Of a stretch of DNA of 35,632 nucleotides, positions 1 through 8,124 are shown piece after piece. Location: contig CAILYI010000045.1 of NCBI GenBank assembly GCA_903838415.1, forward strand, positions 1-35,632. Reading direction: 5' to 3'. Each line of letters opens with the position of its first letter. Position 1 is the stretch's first letter. The stretch is from an uncultured Anaerolineae bacterium. Lineage in GTDB: Bacteria > Chloroflexota > Anaerolineae > Anaerolineales > Villigracilaceae. A program made the position numbers and the translations under genes. The notes beneath the pieces were generated by a model. It worked only from the letters and a program-made list of their open reading frames with translations, was not told the DNA's origin and ran no database searches.

Positions 1-478
1 TGGCCGTTTCAGCGACGATTTTCGCCCCGGCTTTATCCATAATCATGCGCATGCCTTGCAAGGTTGATCCGGTGCTGATGACATCATCTACGATGATGAT
101 TTTCTTGCCGTTGACCGAGTCGCGGTCTTTTTCATCCAGGATCAGCGTTTGTGGTTGGCCGGTGGTGATGGAAAGAGTCTCGGCTTGAATGGCCTCTCCC
201 ATATAGGGCTTGTACGACTTGCGCAGGACGACATACGGTTTTTTCGTCTCAGCCGAAAGAGCATACGCCAGCGGGATGGACTTGGCTTCGGCTGTCACGA
301 GAATATCGTAATCCAGGTCTTTGAGCTTTTCGGCCAGCGCTGTGGCGCTCGCCTGAACAAGTTCCGTATCGCCCAGGATGTTTAAAATCGCAATTCGCAG
401 TCCCGGCGCAATTTGAAAAAGGCGTAAATTGCGCTTGAGACCGGCAATTTCGATGGCATAAGTTTCATAAGTGGTCAT
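1..478 (-). CDS. Purine (adenine-type) phosphoribosyltransferase, 3' end cut by window edge
   Basis: Read on the minus strand from an ATG at 478, the frame stays open to base 1 (about 159 codons), so the C-terminus is missing. The product should transfer phosphoribose from PRPP to a purine base in the cytoplasm (salvage). The signature is the PRPP-binding loop IIIVDDVISTGST at about residues 124-136, with two acidic residues before the TGST turn. The stretch EAKSIPLAYALS around residue 63 resembles the substrate-side region of adenine/xanthine phosphoribosyltransferases. A strong Shine-Dalgarno GGAGGAAA lies 5-6 nt before the ATG, which fixes the start. It is the only gene on the minus strand and is divergent from everything else. 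Type I PRTase assignment is firm; base specificity (adenine versus xanthine) is not settled. Confidence 0.85.
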   Translation of the reverse strand, partial: MTTYETYAIEIAGLKRNLRLFQIAPGLRIAILNILGDTELVQASATALAEKLKDLDYDILVTAEAKSIPLAYALSAETKKPYVVLRKSYKPYMGEAIQAETLSITTGQPQTLILDEKDRDSVNGKKIIIVDDVISTGSTLQGMRMIMDKAGAKIVAETA

Positions 479-567
479 GGCGTTTCCTCCGGGTGGGTTT
501 CCAAACAGCGAAAGTTTATCACAACTCCGTAGGTGAATCGTGCGATTGGGCGCAATCTCTCTTACGG

Positions 568-573
568 TATAAT
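568..573 (+). promoter_or_regulatory. -10 element (TATAAT) upstream of the DUF951 gene
   Basis: A perfect TATAAT stands in the 143-nt divergent spacer between the leftward phosphoribosyltransferase and the rightward DUF951 gene. A poor -35 candidate, TTGGGC, lies at 546-551 with a 16-nt spacer. Transcription would begin near 580 and give a leader of about 40 nt. The rest of the spacer (479-621) shows only the minus-strand ribosome-binding site. Confidence 0.5.
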
Positions 574-621
574 CTTTGCTGGTGCCTTGCCAACCTGACC
601 ATTGACCGGATTCCGTTAACC

Positions 622-828
622 ATGCTTCCTGACCTGCAAGTACAAGATATTGTCCATTTGCGGAAACCACATCCCTGTGGTGGGTATGAATGGATCGTGA
701 CTCGTCTCGGCGCGGATATTGGCCTGGAGTGCCGCACCTGCGGTCACCGGGTGATGCTCACGCGCCGGGAACTTTCCCGCCGAATCAAAACAATTCTTCA
801 TCGAGATGAAAATGCCCAGCCTAAATAA
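622..828 (+). CDS. DUF951 family small protein
   Basis: A 68-residue protein of the DUF951 type, seen in the run [20 protein letters not shown] followed by [12 protein letters not shown]. The three cysteines (C in HPCGG and the CxxC pair) suggest a small zinc-ribbon-like fold; this is inference. The frame is open from about 493, but family similarity begins at the ATG at 622, which also follows the TATAAT at 568. The biochemical role of DUF951 is unknown to me. Its 3' end overlaps the next gene by 23 nt, so the two are probably translated from one message. Family identification is confident. Confidence 0.85.
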   Translation: MLPDLQVQDIVHLRKPHPCGGYEWIVTRLGADIGLECRTCGHRVMLTRRELSRRIKTILHRDENAQPK

Positions 829-1972
829 GAAACCACATATCCTGTTTTTATTTTCAGATACTGGTGGTGGACATCGTTCCGCTACTGAGGCCATTATCGA
901 AGCGCTTGAATTGGAATACGGCGATACCTTCTCCTGTGAAATGGTGGATATCTTCAAGGATTACGCGCCTCGTCCGCTCAATCGCATGCCGGACTGGTAC
1001 CCTTATATGGTCAAAGCGCCGCAGCTGTGGGGCGCCAGCTTCCACATTACCGACGGACGCCCGCAGGCGCGCGCCATTACGGGCACCATTTGGCCGGTCG
1101 CCGCGCGGACGGCGCGCCGCATCATCCGCAACCATCCGAGCGACCTGGTGGTCACCGTCCATCCGCTGGCGGTGTCATGGATTTTGAAAGCGCTCGGCAA
1201 GAATCGCCCGCCGTTCATCACCGTGGTGACGGATATGGTCACGACGCATGCCCTATGGTTCGACAAACGTTCTGACGCCATTCTTGTCCCGACCGATATT
1301 GCCCGCCAGAAGGCTATCCAATACGGCATGCCGCCGGAGGTTGTGAAGGTTGTCGGTCAGCCGGTGGCGCGCAAATACTGCATCCCTGGCGGTGACAAGT
1401 CTGCGCTGCGTGAAAAACTGGGCTGGCCCAAGGATAAATTCATCGTCCTGGCGGTTGGCGGCGGCGAAGGCATGGGCCCCCTCGGTCAGACCGCGCGCGC
1501 TATTGCCGAATCCGGTCTGGATGTGGCGCTGGTGGTAGTCGCCGGGCGCAATGAACGCCTGAAAGCCAGCCTGGAAAAGCATCATTGGCAAATCCCGGCC
1601 CTGATCTATGGCTTCACCAAGGAAATGCCCGATTTTATGCGCGCCGCGGATGTCCTGGTGACCAAAGCCGGTCCCGGCACGATTGCCGAGGCTTTCAATG
1701 CCCATCTCCCGATCATTTTGTTCGCCAAGCTGCCCGGTCAGGAAGATGGCAACGTCACTTACTCGGTCGAAGTCGGCGCGGGTGTTTGGGCGCCTACCCC
1801 GCAGCGGGTGGTCTCTGCGCTGCGGCGCTGGGTCAACGCACCGGCGGAACGCGATAAAGTTGTTGCAGCCTGCCAGCATGCGGCCCGCCCCGATTCGTCG
1901 CTTGAGATTGCGCACACAATTGGCGAGAAGCTGGGTTTGCCTTTGCCGGAAGCCGAAACAACCGGAAACTGA
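806..1972 (+). CDS. MGDG synthase/MurG-like glycosyltransferase (GT28-type)
   Basis: A 388-residue soluble or membrane-associated GT-B enzyme. The N-terminus has the MGDG-synthase signature SDTGGGHRSATEAI (residues 17-30). The C-terminal half has the nucleotide-sugar site VTKAGPGTIAEAF (about 284-296) followed by LPGQEDGN, as in MurG, UgtP and MGDG synthases. The likely role is transfer of glucose or galactose from a UDP-sugar to diacylglycerol, making membrane glycolipid on the cytoplasmic face. Start choice is between the ATGs at 806 and 812; both overlap the DUF951 gene end. Donor and acceptor are not readable from sequence, and a cell-wall acceptor is possible. Confidence 0.8.
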   Translation: MKMPSLNKKPHILFLFSDTGGGHRSATEAIIEALELEYGDTFSCEMVDIFKDYAPRPLNRMPDWYPYMVKAPQLWGASFHITDGRPQARAITGTIWPVAARTARRIIRNHPSDLVVTVHPLAVSWILKALGKNRPPFITVVTDMVTTHALWFDKRSDAILVPTDIARQKAIQYGMPPEVVKVVGQPVARKYCIPGGDKSALREKLGWPKDKFIVLAVGGGEGMGPLGQTARAIAESGLDVALVVVAGRNERLKASLEKHHWQIPALIYGFTKEMPDFMRAADVLVTKAGPGTIAEAFNAHLPIILFAKLPGQEDGNVTYSVEVGAGVWAPTPQRVVSALRRWVNAPAERDKVVAACQHAARPDSSLEIAHTIGEKLGLPLPEAETTGN

Positions 1973-1980
1973 CACTGCGA

Positions 1981-1986
1981 TATAAT
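1981..1986 (+). promoter_or_regulatory. -10 element (TATAAT) 9 nt before the tsaE start codon
   Basis: A perfect TATAAT ends 9 nt before the ATG at 1996. The expected start of transcription (6-8 nt downstream) falls almost on the start codon, so tsaE may be transcribed as a leaderless or nearly leaderless message. No Shine-Dalgarno is visible in CTTTCTGTT. No good -35 hexamer was found. Confidence 0.45.
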
Positions 1987-1995
1987 CTTTCTGTT

Positions 1996-2493
1996 ATGCC
2001 CGTCCTGACAGTCAACGCCTTCGATTTTCTCAGTCACAGCCCCGCGCAAACGCGTCGTTTGGGGATGCGCCTCGGTGCATTGCTCCAGCCCGGGGATGTG
2101 GTTTGTCTGCAAGGCGAATTGGGGGCAGGCAAAACCACCTTCGTGCAGGGACTTGCCGCCGGTTGGGGCTCACTCGATGCCGTTTCTAGTCCTACTTTTA
2201 TCCTGGTCAACGTGTACCGGCGGGCTGATGGCGGGCAGCTTTTTCATTTCGACACCTACCGCGTTGAATCCGCGCTTGAAGCCGAAGAACTCGACCTGGA
2301 TGCCATGCTGGCCGCCGGGCCGCTCGTCATTGAATGGCCGGAACGCATGGCAGGCATCCTGCCCGCCGAGTGGCTGTGGCTCAAGCTGGAACATGTCGAT
2401 GAAGATCGCCGCCAGATCACCTTTCTGCCCACGGGCAAACGCTACGAAACGCTGCTGGCTGCTTTCAGCCACACCAGCTTTGGAACCGACTGA
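1996..2493 (+). CDS. tsaE: TsaE, ATPase of the tRNA t6A37 threonylcarbamoyl transfer complex
   Basis: A 165-residue P-loop protein with Walker [10 protein letters not shown] (residues 40-48), the region [12 protein letters not shown], and the FDTYR segment typical of TsaE/YjeE. Length fits the family (150-170). It acts with TsaB and TsaD to move the threonylcarbamoyl group onto A37 of ANN-decoding tRNAs in the cytoplasm. It is followed at once by tsaB (TGATG overlap) and rimI, the usual bacterial neighbourhood; tsaD is not in this window. A TATAAT sits just before the start. Identification is secure. Confidence 0.93.
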   Translation: MPVLTVNAFDFLSHSPAQTRRLGMRLGALLQPGDVVCLQGELGAGKTTFVQGLAAGWGSLDAVSSPTFILVNVYRRADGGQLFHFDTYRVESALEAEELDLDAMLAAGPLVIEWPERMAGILPAEWLWLKLEHVDEDRRQITFLPTGKRYETLLAAFSHTSFGTD

Positions 2494-3158
2494 TGCTGCT
2501 CGCTGTTGACACCTCCACTCCGCAAATTGGACTGGCGCTTTATGACGGCGTGCAGGTCCTGGCCGAGTCGCTTTGGACGAGCAAAGCCCGTCACACCGTG
2601 GAACTCGCGCCCGCCGTCGTCGAGATGCTGGCGCGCACCGGTCTCAAAATGGATGCGCTCAAAGCTCTGGGTGTGGCGATCGGCCCAGGATCTTTCACTT
2701 CGCTGCGGGTGGGGTTGTCTTTTGTTAAAGGACTGGCCCTGGCGCGGATGCTGCCAATCGTCGGAATCAACACCCTGGAAGTGGTTGCCGCCAGTCAGCC
2801 AGTGAGCACACTCCCCCTGGCATGTCTCCTGCCCGCCGGGCGCGGACGACTGGCTTTGGGCTGGTACTACGCTCAACATAACGGCTGGCAGGCTGCGGGT
2901 GAAGCGGTTATCGTCACCGCTGAAGCGTTGTCCACTTCCATTGAGCAGGATTCCGTTATTTGTGGCGATTTAAGCGCCTCGGAGCGTCAAATCCTGCAAA
3001 AGAATGAGCATATTCGTCTGGTATCCCCAGCGTTGAGCACGCGCCGCCCCGCCATCCTGGCGGAACTGGCTTTTTCCCGCTGGCAGGCTGGCCGCATTGA
3101 CGATGCTGCCACGCTTGCGCCGCTCTACCTGCACATTGGCGAGGCACTGCCGGGATGA
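2493..3158 (+). CDS. tsaB: TsaB, scaffold subunit of the t6A37 synthesis complex
   Basis: A 221-residue ASKHA-fold protein. The N-terminus LLAVDTSTPQIGLALYDG and the motif GPGSFTSLRVGLS (near residues 68-80) match the TsaB signature, where GPGSFTGLR is usual, so a Ser replaces the common Gly. TsaB binds TsaD and TsaE and has no catalysis of its own. Start and stop overlap with neighbours (TGATG with tsaE, ATGA with rimI) indicate translational coupling. Family length and context agree. Confidence 0.92.
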   Translation: MLLAVDTSTPQIGLALYDGVQVLAESLWTSKARHTVELAPAVVEMLARTGLKMDALKALGVAIGPGSFTSLRVGLSFVKGLALARMLPIVGINTLEVVAASQPVSTLPLACLLPAGRGRLALGWYYAQHNGWQAAGEAVIVTAEALSTSIEQDSVICGDLSASERQILQKNEHIRLVSPALSTRRPAILAELAFSRWQAGRIDDAATLAPLYLHIGEALPG

Positions 3159-3607
3159 ACATCCGCACAATGACGGCGGCCGACTTGGCCGTTGTGACCG
3201 AACTGGACCAGTTAAGTTTCAGTCAGCCCTGGCCGCCCGCTGCTTTTGGTATTGAACTGGTCAATGCCAATTCCCGCTGCTGGGTGGCAGAAAACAGCCA
3301 AAGTTCTGACGTGGTAGCGGTCCTGGTTATCTGGCGCGTGCTGGATGAAGCGCACATCGCCACGATTGCGGTTCACCCCGATTTTCGGCGGCATGGTTAC
3401 GGAAAAGCGCTGCTAAAAGTTGGCATGGATGCGGCTTACGCCGAAGGCGCGCGCATCTATCACCTGGAAGTGCGCGCTGGCAATCTATCGGCGCAAAAGA
3501 TGTATGCGGATTTTGGTTATGAAATTGTCGGGCGCAGGCCAAAGTATTACCAAGATAATGGCGAAGACGCCCTTTTGATGACACTCAACCTGTTGGAGAA
3601 TGTATGA
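3155..3607 (+). CDS. rimI: RimI-type ribosomal protein S18 N-alanine acetyltransferase
   Basis: A 150-residue GNAT enzyme. The acetyl-CoA loop is at residues 71-87, with the core VHPDFRRHGYGKALL. The family-typical C-terminal run EVRAGNLSAQKMYADFGYE is followed by RRPKYY. RimI acetylates the N-terminal alanine of ribosomal protein S18. Its place after tsaE-tsaB, with ATGA overlaps at both ends, is the classic arrangement. The exact acceptor could differ, but the family call is firm. Confidence 0.9.
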   Translation: MNIRTMTAADLAVVTELDQLSFSQPWPPAAFGIELVNANSRCWVAENSQSSDVVAVLVIWRVLDEAHIATIAVHPDFRRHGYGKALLKVGMDAAYAEGARIYHLEVRAGNLSAQKMYADFGYEIVGRRPKYYQDNGEDALLMTLNLLENV

Positions 3608-4269
3608 GCGCTCAATCCGATGCCTTAGCGGGAGAAACTCTGGCCCAGATCGCCAGCGAAGTCTCCAATTGCACCAGCTGCGCTTTGCATACCACGCGCA
3701 ATAAATCCGTGCCGGGAGAAGGACCTGCCAACGCAGAAATCATGTTGATTGGTGAAGGCCCGGGCGCGAATGAAAATGAACAGGGGCGTCCGTTCGTGGG
3801 TGCGGCGGGTAAGTTTTTGGAAGAATTATTGGCGCAGGCTGGCTTGAAACGCAGCGACGTCTGGATTGGCAACGTGGTTAAGTGCCGTCCGCCGGGCAAT
3901 CGCGATCCCATGCCGGATGAATTGGCAGCCTGCAACCTGTATCTGGAACGTCAGATTGAAGCGATTAACCCAAAAATTATTATCACCCTGGGGCGCTTTT
4001 CCATGGGAAAGTTCCTGCCCGGCGTGAAAATAACCCAAGTCCACGGCCAGATGCGCAAAATTGGCGGACGGTTTATGATTGCCATGTTCCACCCGGCAGC
4101 GGCGCTGCATAATCCCACCTATCTGCCGCATATCAAGGCTGATTTTGCCAAACTGCCGGGGCAGCTGGATGTGGCGCGCAAGGAATTGGTGAAGTCCGTG
4201 GTAGCGGAGCCGAAAGCGCCATATCAGCCACAAAAAACGGAAGAAGCCCGGCAAATCAAGTTGTTTTAG
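3604..4269 (+). CDS. Type-4 uracil-DNA glycosylase (4Fe-4S)
   Basis: A 221-residue family-4 UDG that removes uracil from DNA at the start of base-excision repair. Four likely cluster ligands are C23 and C26 (CTSC), C94 (VKCRPPGNR) and C110 (AACNLY). The uracil-site motif is GEGPGANENEQGRPFVG (residues 50-66), and the second catalytic motif is MFHPAAALHNP (161-171). The ATG overlaps the rimI stop (ATGA). The last 30 or so residues are charged and proline-rich, a common variable tail. After this gene the operon changes from housekeeping to sugar metabolism across a 66-nt gap. Confidence 0.92.
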   Translation: MSAQSDALAGETLAQIASEVSNCTSCALHTTRNKSVPGEGPANAEIMLIGEGPGANENEQGRPFVGAAGKFLEELLAQAGLKRSDVWIGNVVKCRPPGNRDPMPDELAACNLYLERQIEAINPKIIITLGRFSMGKFLPGVKITQVHGQMRKIGGRFMIAMFHPAAALHNPTYLPHIKADFAKLPGQLDVARKELVKSVVAEPKAPYQPQKTEEARQIKLF

Positions 4270-4335
4270 TGATTTGGCCTGCCTGACGAAAAATAGCTCA
4301 TAAATATCAAACCATTGATGATGACCAAGGAAGTT

Positions 4336-5664
4336 ATGAATACAAAAGAAAAACTCATTCAGAAACTGCAAGATAAGACCGCCAAAATTGGCATTCTGGG
4401 CATGGGATACGTCGGTATGCCGCTGGCGGTGGTTTTCGCCGAAAAAGGATTCAATGTTCTCGGGATTGATCCCGACGCCCGCAAGGTGGAAACCTTCAAC
4501 AAGGGAATTTCCTACATTCAGGACGTGCCCACTGAAACCGTCGCCCGCCTGCAGAAGGCTGGAAAACTGAACATGACTGCCGATTTCGCCGATCTGGCGG
4601 AAATGGACGCCGTCAGCATCTGTGTGCCGACTCCGCTGCGCCAAACTGGCGACCCGGATATGTCTTTCATCCTTTCTGCCACTGAGCAGCTGGCGAAATA
4701 TGTCCACAAGGGCATGGTCGTCGTGCTCGAGTCGACCACTTATCCGGGCACCACGCGCGAGCTGCTGGCTCCCATGTTGACCGAAAAATCCGGACTGATT
4801 GTGGGCGAAGACCTGTTTATCTGCTTCTCGCCCGAACGAGTCGATCCCGGTCGTGAAGATTGGACAACTTACAACACGCCCAAGGTGATGGGCGGTATGA
4901 CCGGCGCCTGCGCTGAAGTGGCGACAATCTGGTACAGCGGCGCCATCGAGACGGTGGTGCCAGTTTCCTCGCCCGAAGCTGCCGAAATGGCGAAACTGCT
5001 CGAAAACACCTTCCGCATGATTAACATAGGCATGGTCAACGAATTGGCGCTGATGTGTGAGCGCCTCGGCGTTGACGTTTGGGAAGTGATCGATGCGGCC
5101 GCCACCAAGCCCTTCGGCTTTATGAAATTCACTCCGGGGCCGGGTTTGGGTGGTCACTGCATCCCGATCGATCCGCTATATCTCTCCTGGAAAATGAAAG
5201 AGATGAATTACAGCGCCAAGTTCATCGAGCTGGCTTCTGAAATCAACACCAATATGCCGCGTTATGTCGTCACCCGGCTGCTGGATGCGCTCAACGATCG
5301 CAGCAAGACTCTCAAAGGCAATAAAGTGCTCGTGCTGGGCGTGGCCTACAAACCCGATATTGACGATGTGCGCGAATCTCCGGCACTGGATGTGATTGCG
5401 CTGATGAAGAAAAAAGGCGCGCTCGTCGAATACCACGATCCGCACATCCCGCATATTCACCACGAACACGAAGGCTGGAAAATGTCCAGCATCGCCAATG
5501 CCGACCTGATGGATAAAGTCAAGGCGGCTGATGCGGTCATTATTATTACCAACCACACCTACTATGATTACCAGGCCATTCTCGCTGCGGCCCAATTCAT
5601 TTTTGACAGCCGCAACGCGCTTGGCAAAGCTGGCAAAGAAAGCCCGAAGGTTGTCAGGCTTTAG
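4336..5664 (+). CDS. UDP-N-acetyl-hexosamine 6-dehydrogenase (WbpA/WecC-like nucleotide sugar dehydrogenase)
   Basis: A 442-residue UDP-sugar dehydrogenase that oxidises C6 of a UDP-HexNAc (or UDP-hexose) to the uronic acid in two NAD-dependent steps. NAD loop: GILGMGYVGMPLA (residues 19-31). Catalytic cysteine: C275 in GLGGHCIPIDP. Central lysine and asparagine residues lie in EMAKLLENTFRMINI. The class with GHCIPIDP and VPTPL resembles WbpA/WecC/Tuf more than UDP-glucose dehydrogenase, but the substrate is not certain. Upstream TTG (4315) and ATG (4318, 4321) starts exist. ATG 4336 is preferred because AAGGAAG precedes it at good spacing. First gene of the polysaccharide region. Confidence 0.85.
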   Translation: MNTKEKLIQKLQDKTAKIGILGMGYVGMPLAVVFAEKGFNVLGIDPDARKVETFNKGISYIQDVPTETVARLQKAGKLNMTADFADLAEMDAVSICVPTPLRQTGDPDMSFILSATEQLAKYVHKGMVVVLESTTYPGTTRELLAPMLTEKSGLIVGEDLFICFSPERVDPGREDWTTYNTPKVMGGMTGACAEVATIWYSGAIETVVPVSSPEAAEMAKLLENTFRMINIGMVNELALMCERLGVDVWEVIDAAATKPFGFMKFTPGPGLGGHCIPIDPLYLSWKMKEMNYSAKFIELASEINTNMPRYVVTRLLDALNDRSKTLKGNKVLVLGVAYKPDIDDVRESPALDVIALMKKKGALVEYHDPHIPHIHHEHEGWKMSSIANADLMDKVKAADAVIIITNHTYYDYQAILAAAQFIFDSRNALGKAGKESPKVVRL

Positions 5665-5751
5665 GTCATAGGGCGTAGGTCAGAGATCATCGGTCATAAG
5701 TCATAGATTGCAAGTCATAAGCCGTGGGGTCATCCTGTGGCTTGTGACTTG
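5664..5751. repeat. GTCATAAG-word repeat ending in a hairpin before the epimerase gene
   Basis: The spacer holds four near copies of GGTCATAG/GTCATAAG (5664-5671, 5692-5700, 5700-5706, 5713-5721). It ends with a stem whose left arm is CAAGTCATAAGCC (5711-5723) and right arm GGCTTGTGACTTG (5739-5751). One mismatch is seen in the 13-bp stem. The stem finishes 4 nt before the GGAGAA ribosome-binding site of the next gene. No T-run follows, so it is not a classic terminator. Confidence 0.7.
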
Positions 5752-5763
5752 TCAGGAGAACCC

Positions 5764-6735
5764 ATGTCCAATTACCTCGTCACGGGCGCGGCTGGCTTCA
5801 TCGGGGCGCGCACATCTGAAATACTCATCGGGCAGGGTCATACCGTCAGCGGTATCGACAATATGAACGATGCCTATGACCCGCGCATGAAGGAATACCG
5901 ATTGAAGAAGTTGCAGTCCAACGCGGGCTTCACCTTCCATCGCGCGGATATTTCTCATAAGGATGTCATCTCCCTGTTTGACGGGCAAAAGTTCGACGGG
6001 GTGATCAACCTCGCCGCGCGCGCCGGGGTCCGTTTCAGCGTGGAAAATCCCTGGGTGTTTGTGGAATCAAACGTCACCGGGACGCTGAATATGCTGGAAG
6101 TTTGCCGTCAAACCGGCGGCGGGACCTTTATTCTGGCCTCCACTTCGAGCATCTACGGAGCCAATCCACCCTACCCGACGCCTGAATCCGCTTCGAGCAG
6201 CGAACCGCTCCAGCCTTATGCCGCCAGCAAAAAAGGCGCGGAAGCGATGCTCCATGCCTATCATCATCTTTATGATCTCAACACCACCGTTTTGCGCTTC
6301 TTCACGGTCTACGGCCCGGCGGGACGCCCCGATTTGGCCTTGTTCCGTTTCGTGCAGTGGATTCTCGAAGGACGGCCTGTCCAAATCTACGGTGACGGCG
6401 ATCAATCCCGCGGCTTTACCTACATTGACGATATTTCGCGCGGAATCATCGCGGCGTTGAAACCCCTTGGGCATCAGATCATCAACCTGGGCGGGCACGA
6501 AGTCATCAGCATCAACGCCCTGGTGACGCTGATCGAAGACCTGACCGGCAAGAAAGCCACTGTCCAGCATGGGCCGCCCAATCCGGCCGATATGTTCACG
6601 AACTGGGCCGACGTCACCAAAGCGCGCGAATTGCTCGGCTGGACCCCTGAATATGACATGCGCGCCGGTACTCAAAAGTTGATTGAGTGGTACCTGGCGG
6701 AACGTTCTTGGGCGAAAGAAGTATTGACGGCATGA
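5764..6735 (+). CDS. NAD-dependent epimerase, UDP-glucuronate 4-epimerase-like SDR
   Basis: A 323-residue extended SDR. NAD motif TGAAGFIG is at residues 7-14, the catalytic pair is Y152/K156 (YAASKKG), and serines of the triad lie in ASTSSIYG. The run LAARAGVRFSVENP (residues 83-96) resembles the signature of UDP-glucuronate 4-epimerases, which would fit the 6-dehydrogenase directly upstream; UDP-hexose epimerase is the alternative. ATG 5764 is chosen over an upstream GTG at 5737 because GGAGAA (5755-5760) precedes it and family similarity begins at SNYLVTGAAG. The 5' spacer carries a palindromic repeat. Confidence 0.85.
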   Translation: MSNYLVTGAAGFIGARTSEILIGQGHTVSGIDNMNDAYDPRMKEYRLKKLQSNAGFTFHRADISHKDVISLFDGQKFDGVINLAARAGVRFSVENPWVFVESNVTGTLNMLEVCRQTGGGTFILASTSSIYGANPPYPTPESASSSEPLQPYAASKKGAEAMLHAYHHLYDLNTTVLRFFTVYGPAGRPDLALFRFVQWILEGRPVQIYGDGDQSRGFTYIDDISRGIIAALKPLGHQIINLGGHEVISINALVTLIEDLTGKKATVQHGPPNPADMFTNWADVTKARELLGWTPEYDMRAGTQKLIEWYLAERSWAKEVLTA

Positions 6736-6745
6736 TGCTGCGATC

Positions 6746-8107
6746 GTGTTTCGTAAGATTTTGCCAATGACTTTCTTTTCTCGCATGCTCTCCATCTGGC
6801 GCGAAGATAATCTCTTACGCCGGGTGATTAAAAATAGCGGACATTTACTGAGCGGCAATGTCATCGCCGCCGCGTTGGGCTTTGCGCAAGGAATTTTGGC
6901 CGTTCGGCTGATTGGCGTTACGGACTGGGGCCTGGTGACCACGGTCATCACCTTTGCGTCCAACATCAATCGCCTACTCACCTTTCGGATGAGCGAAGTG
7001 GTGGTCAAACGCCTGGGCGAGGCCCTGCCGCACGGGAAAAAAGTCAAAGCGGCTGTCGCTGTTAAAGCCGCCATGCTGACGGAAACAGCCACCTCGATCG
7101 TCGCTTACCTGGTGCTGCTGGCGCTGACTCCCTGGGCAGCCAGCACGTTCGCCAAAAATCTGCAAACCGGGCCGCTGTTCCTGTTTTACGGATTGATTTT
7201 GCTCACCAATCTGATCGCTGAAAGCTCCACCGGCGTGTTGCAGGCTGTGCGGCGCTTTGACTGGATCGCGCGCATTAACATCGTTCAAAGTGTTTTTATC
7301 GCCGGGATCATTCTCTACGCTTTTCTGGCCGGACGAGGCATTTTTGAAGTGATATTGGCCTATGTCATTGGAAAATCCATCAACGGCATCGGTCTGGCTA
7401 TTTTGGCTTTGCGCGAACTCAACAAAACTTTGGGCGCGGCCTGGTGGAAGGTTTCACTCCGCTCCCTGCCTGAGCAGCGCAGCATGTTCAGTTTTATGGT
7501 AAACACCAACCTGATTGGCACCGTGAATCTCTTCACCCGTGATAACATTCCGTTATATCTGGCGGCGCTGTTGAGCACCACTCAGGTTGGCTACTTCAAG
7601 CTGGCGCAGTCGCTTATCAATCTGATCCTGCTGCCGCTCGATCCGCTGATCTGGCCCACTTATACGGAAATCAGCCGCACGGTGGCGCAAAAACAATGGG
7701 ATCTCACCCGTCAACTGCTTCGCCGCGTCAGCCTGATTACGGGTTCGGTCGTTTTTGCGGTTGGCGGATTCCTGGCACTCACCGGCTGGTTCCTGCTGCC
7801 GCTGCTCTACGGCGAACAAGCCCGCCCAGCCTATCCGGCGCTGTTGATTCTGCTGATTGGCTATGGGTTTGCCTGCGTCTTCCAGTGGAATCGTCCGCTG
7901 CTGCTGGCTTTGGGAAAGCCCGGTTACCCGGTATTAGTTTCACTGCTCGTGGGCCTGGTTGAGCTGACGTTAATTTATTTGCTTGTGCCAAGTTTGGGCT
8001 ACCTGGCGTTGGCGGGCATTCTTTCAGCGTATTTTGTCGTTTCTATCGGTATTATTATTTTTCGTGGCTTTAACGAAATCAACAGACTATCTTTGTTTAG
8101 CGAGTGA
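6746..8107 (+). CDS. Wzx-like oligosaccharide flippase (MOP superfamily)
   Basis: About 450 residues with 12-14 predicted membrane helices and a polysaccharide-flippase N-terminus (NSGHLLSGNVIAAALGFAQG near residue 30). The central FYGLILLTNLIAESSTGVLQ region and a long run of hydrophobic segments follow. It would flip undecaprenyl-linked glycan across the cytoplasmic membrane. The first possible start is GTG 6746; ATG 6767 is an equally plausible start, as neither has a good Shine-Dalgarno. It lies 10 nt after the epimerase and overlaps the region of the next GT4 gene start. A second export route (ABC-2) is present at 28838-30986. Confidence 0.82.
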   Translation: MFRKILPMTFFSRMLSIWREDNLLRRVIKNSGHLLSGNVIAAALGFAQGILAVRLIGVTDWGLVTTVITFASNINRLLTFRMSEVVVKRLGEALPHGKKVKAAVAVKAAMLTETATSIVAYLVLLALTPWAASTFAKNLQTGPLFLFYGLILLTNLIAESSTGVLQAVRRFDWIARINIVQSVFIAGIILYAFLAGRGIFEVILAYVIGKSINGIGLAILALRELNKTLGAAWWKVSLRSLPEQRSMFSFMVNTNLIGTVNLFTRDNIPLYLAALLSTTQVGYFKLAQSLINLILLPLDPLIWPTYTEISRTVAQKQWDLTRQLLRRVSLITGSVVFAVGGFLALTGWFLLPLLYGEQARPAYPALLILLIGYGFACVFQWNRPLLLALGKPGYPVLVSLLVGLVELTLIYLLVPSLGYLALAGILSAYFVVSIGIIIFRGFNEINRLSLFSE

Positions 8108-8124
8108 AAGCGGAGCATCTTATT

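Noticed and set aside
1253..1975. 240-codon minus-strand frame opposite the MGDG-like glycosyltransferase
   Set aside because: The + strand product has clear family motifs across the same span; the minus frame has none.
3826..5157. A long (443-codon) open frame on the minus strand
   Set aside because: It lies opposite the uracil-DNA glycosylase and UDP-sugar dehydrogenase genes, has a His/Gly/Phe-rich composition typical of an antisense frame, and no recognisable motif.
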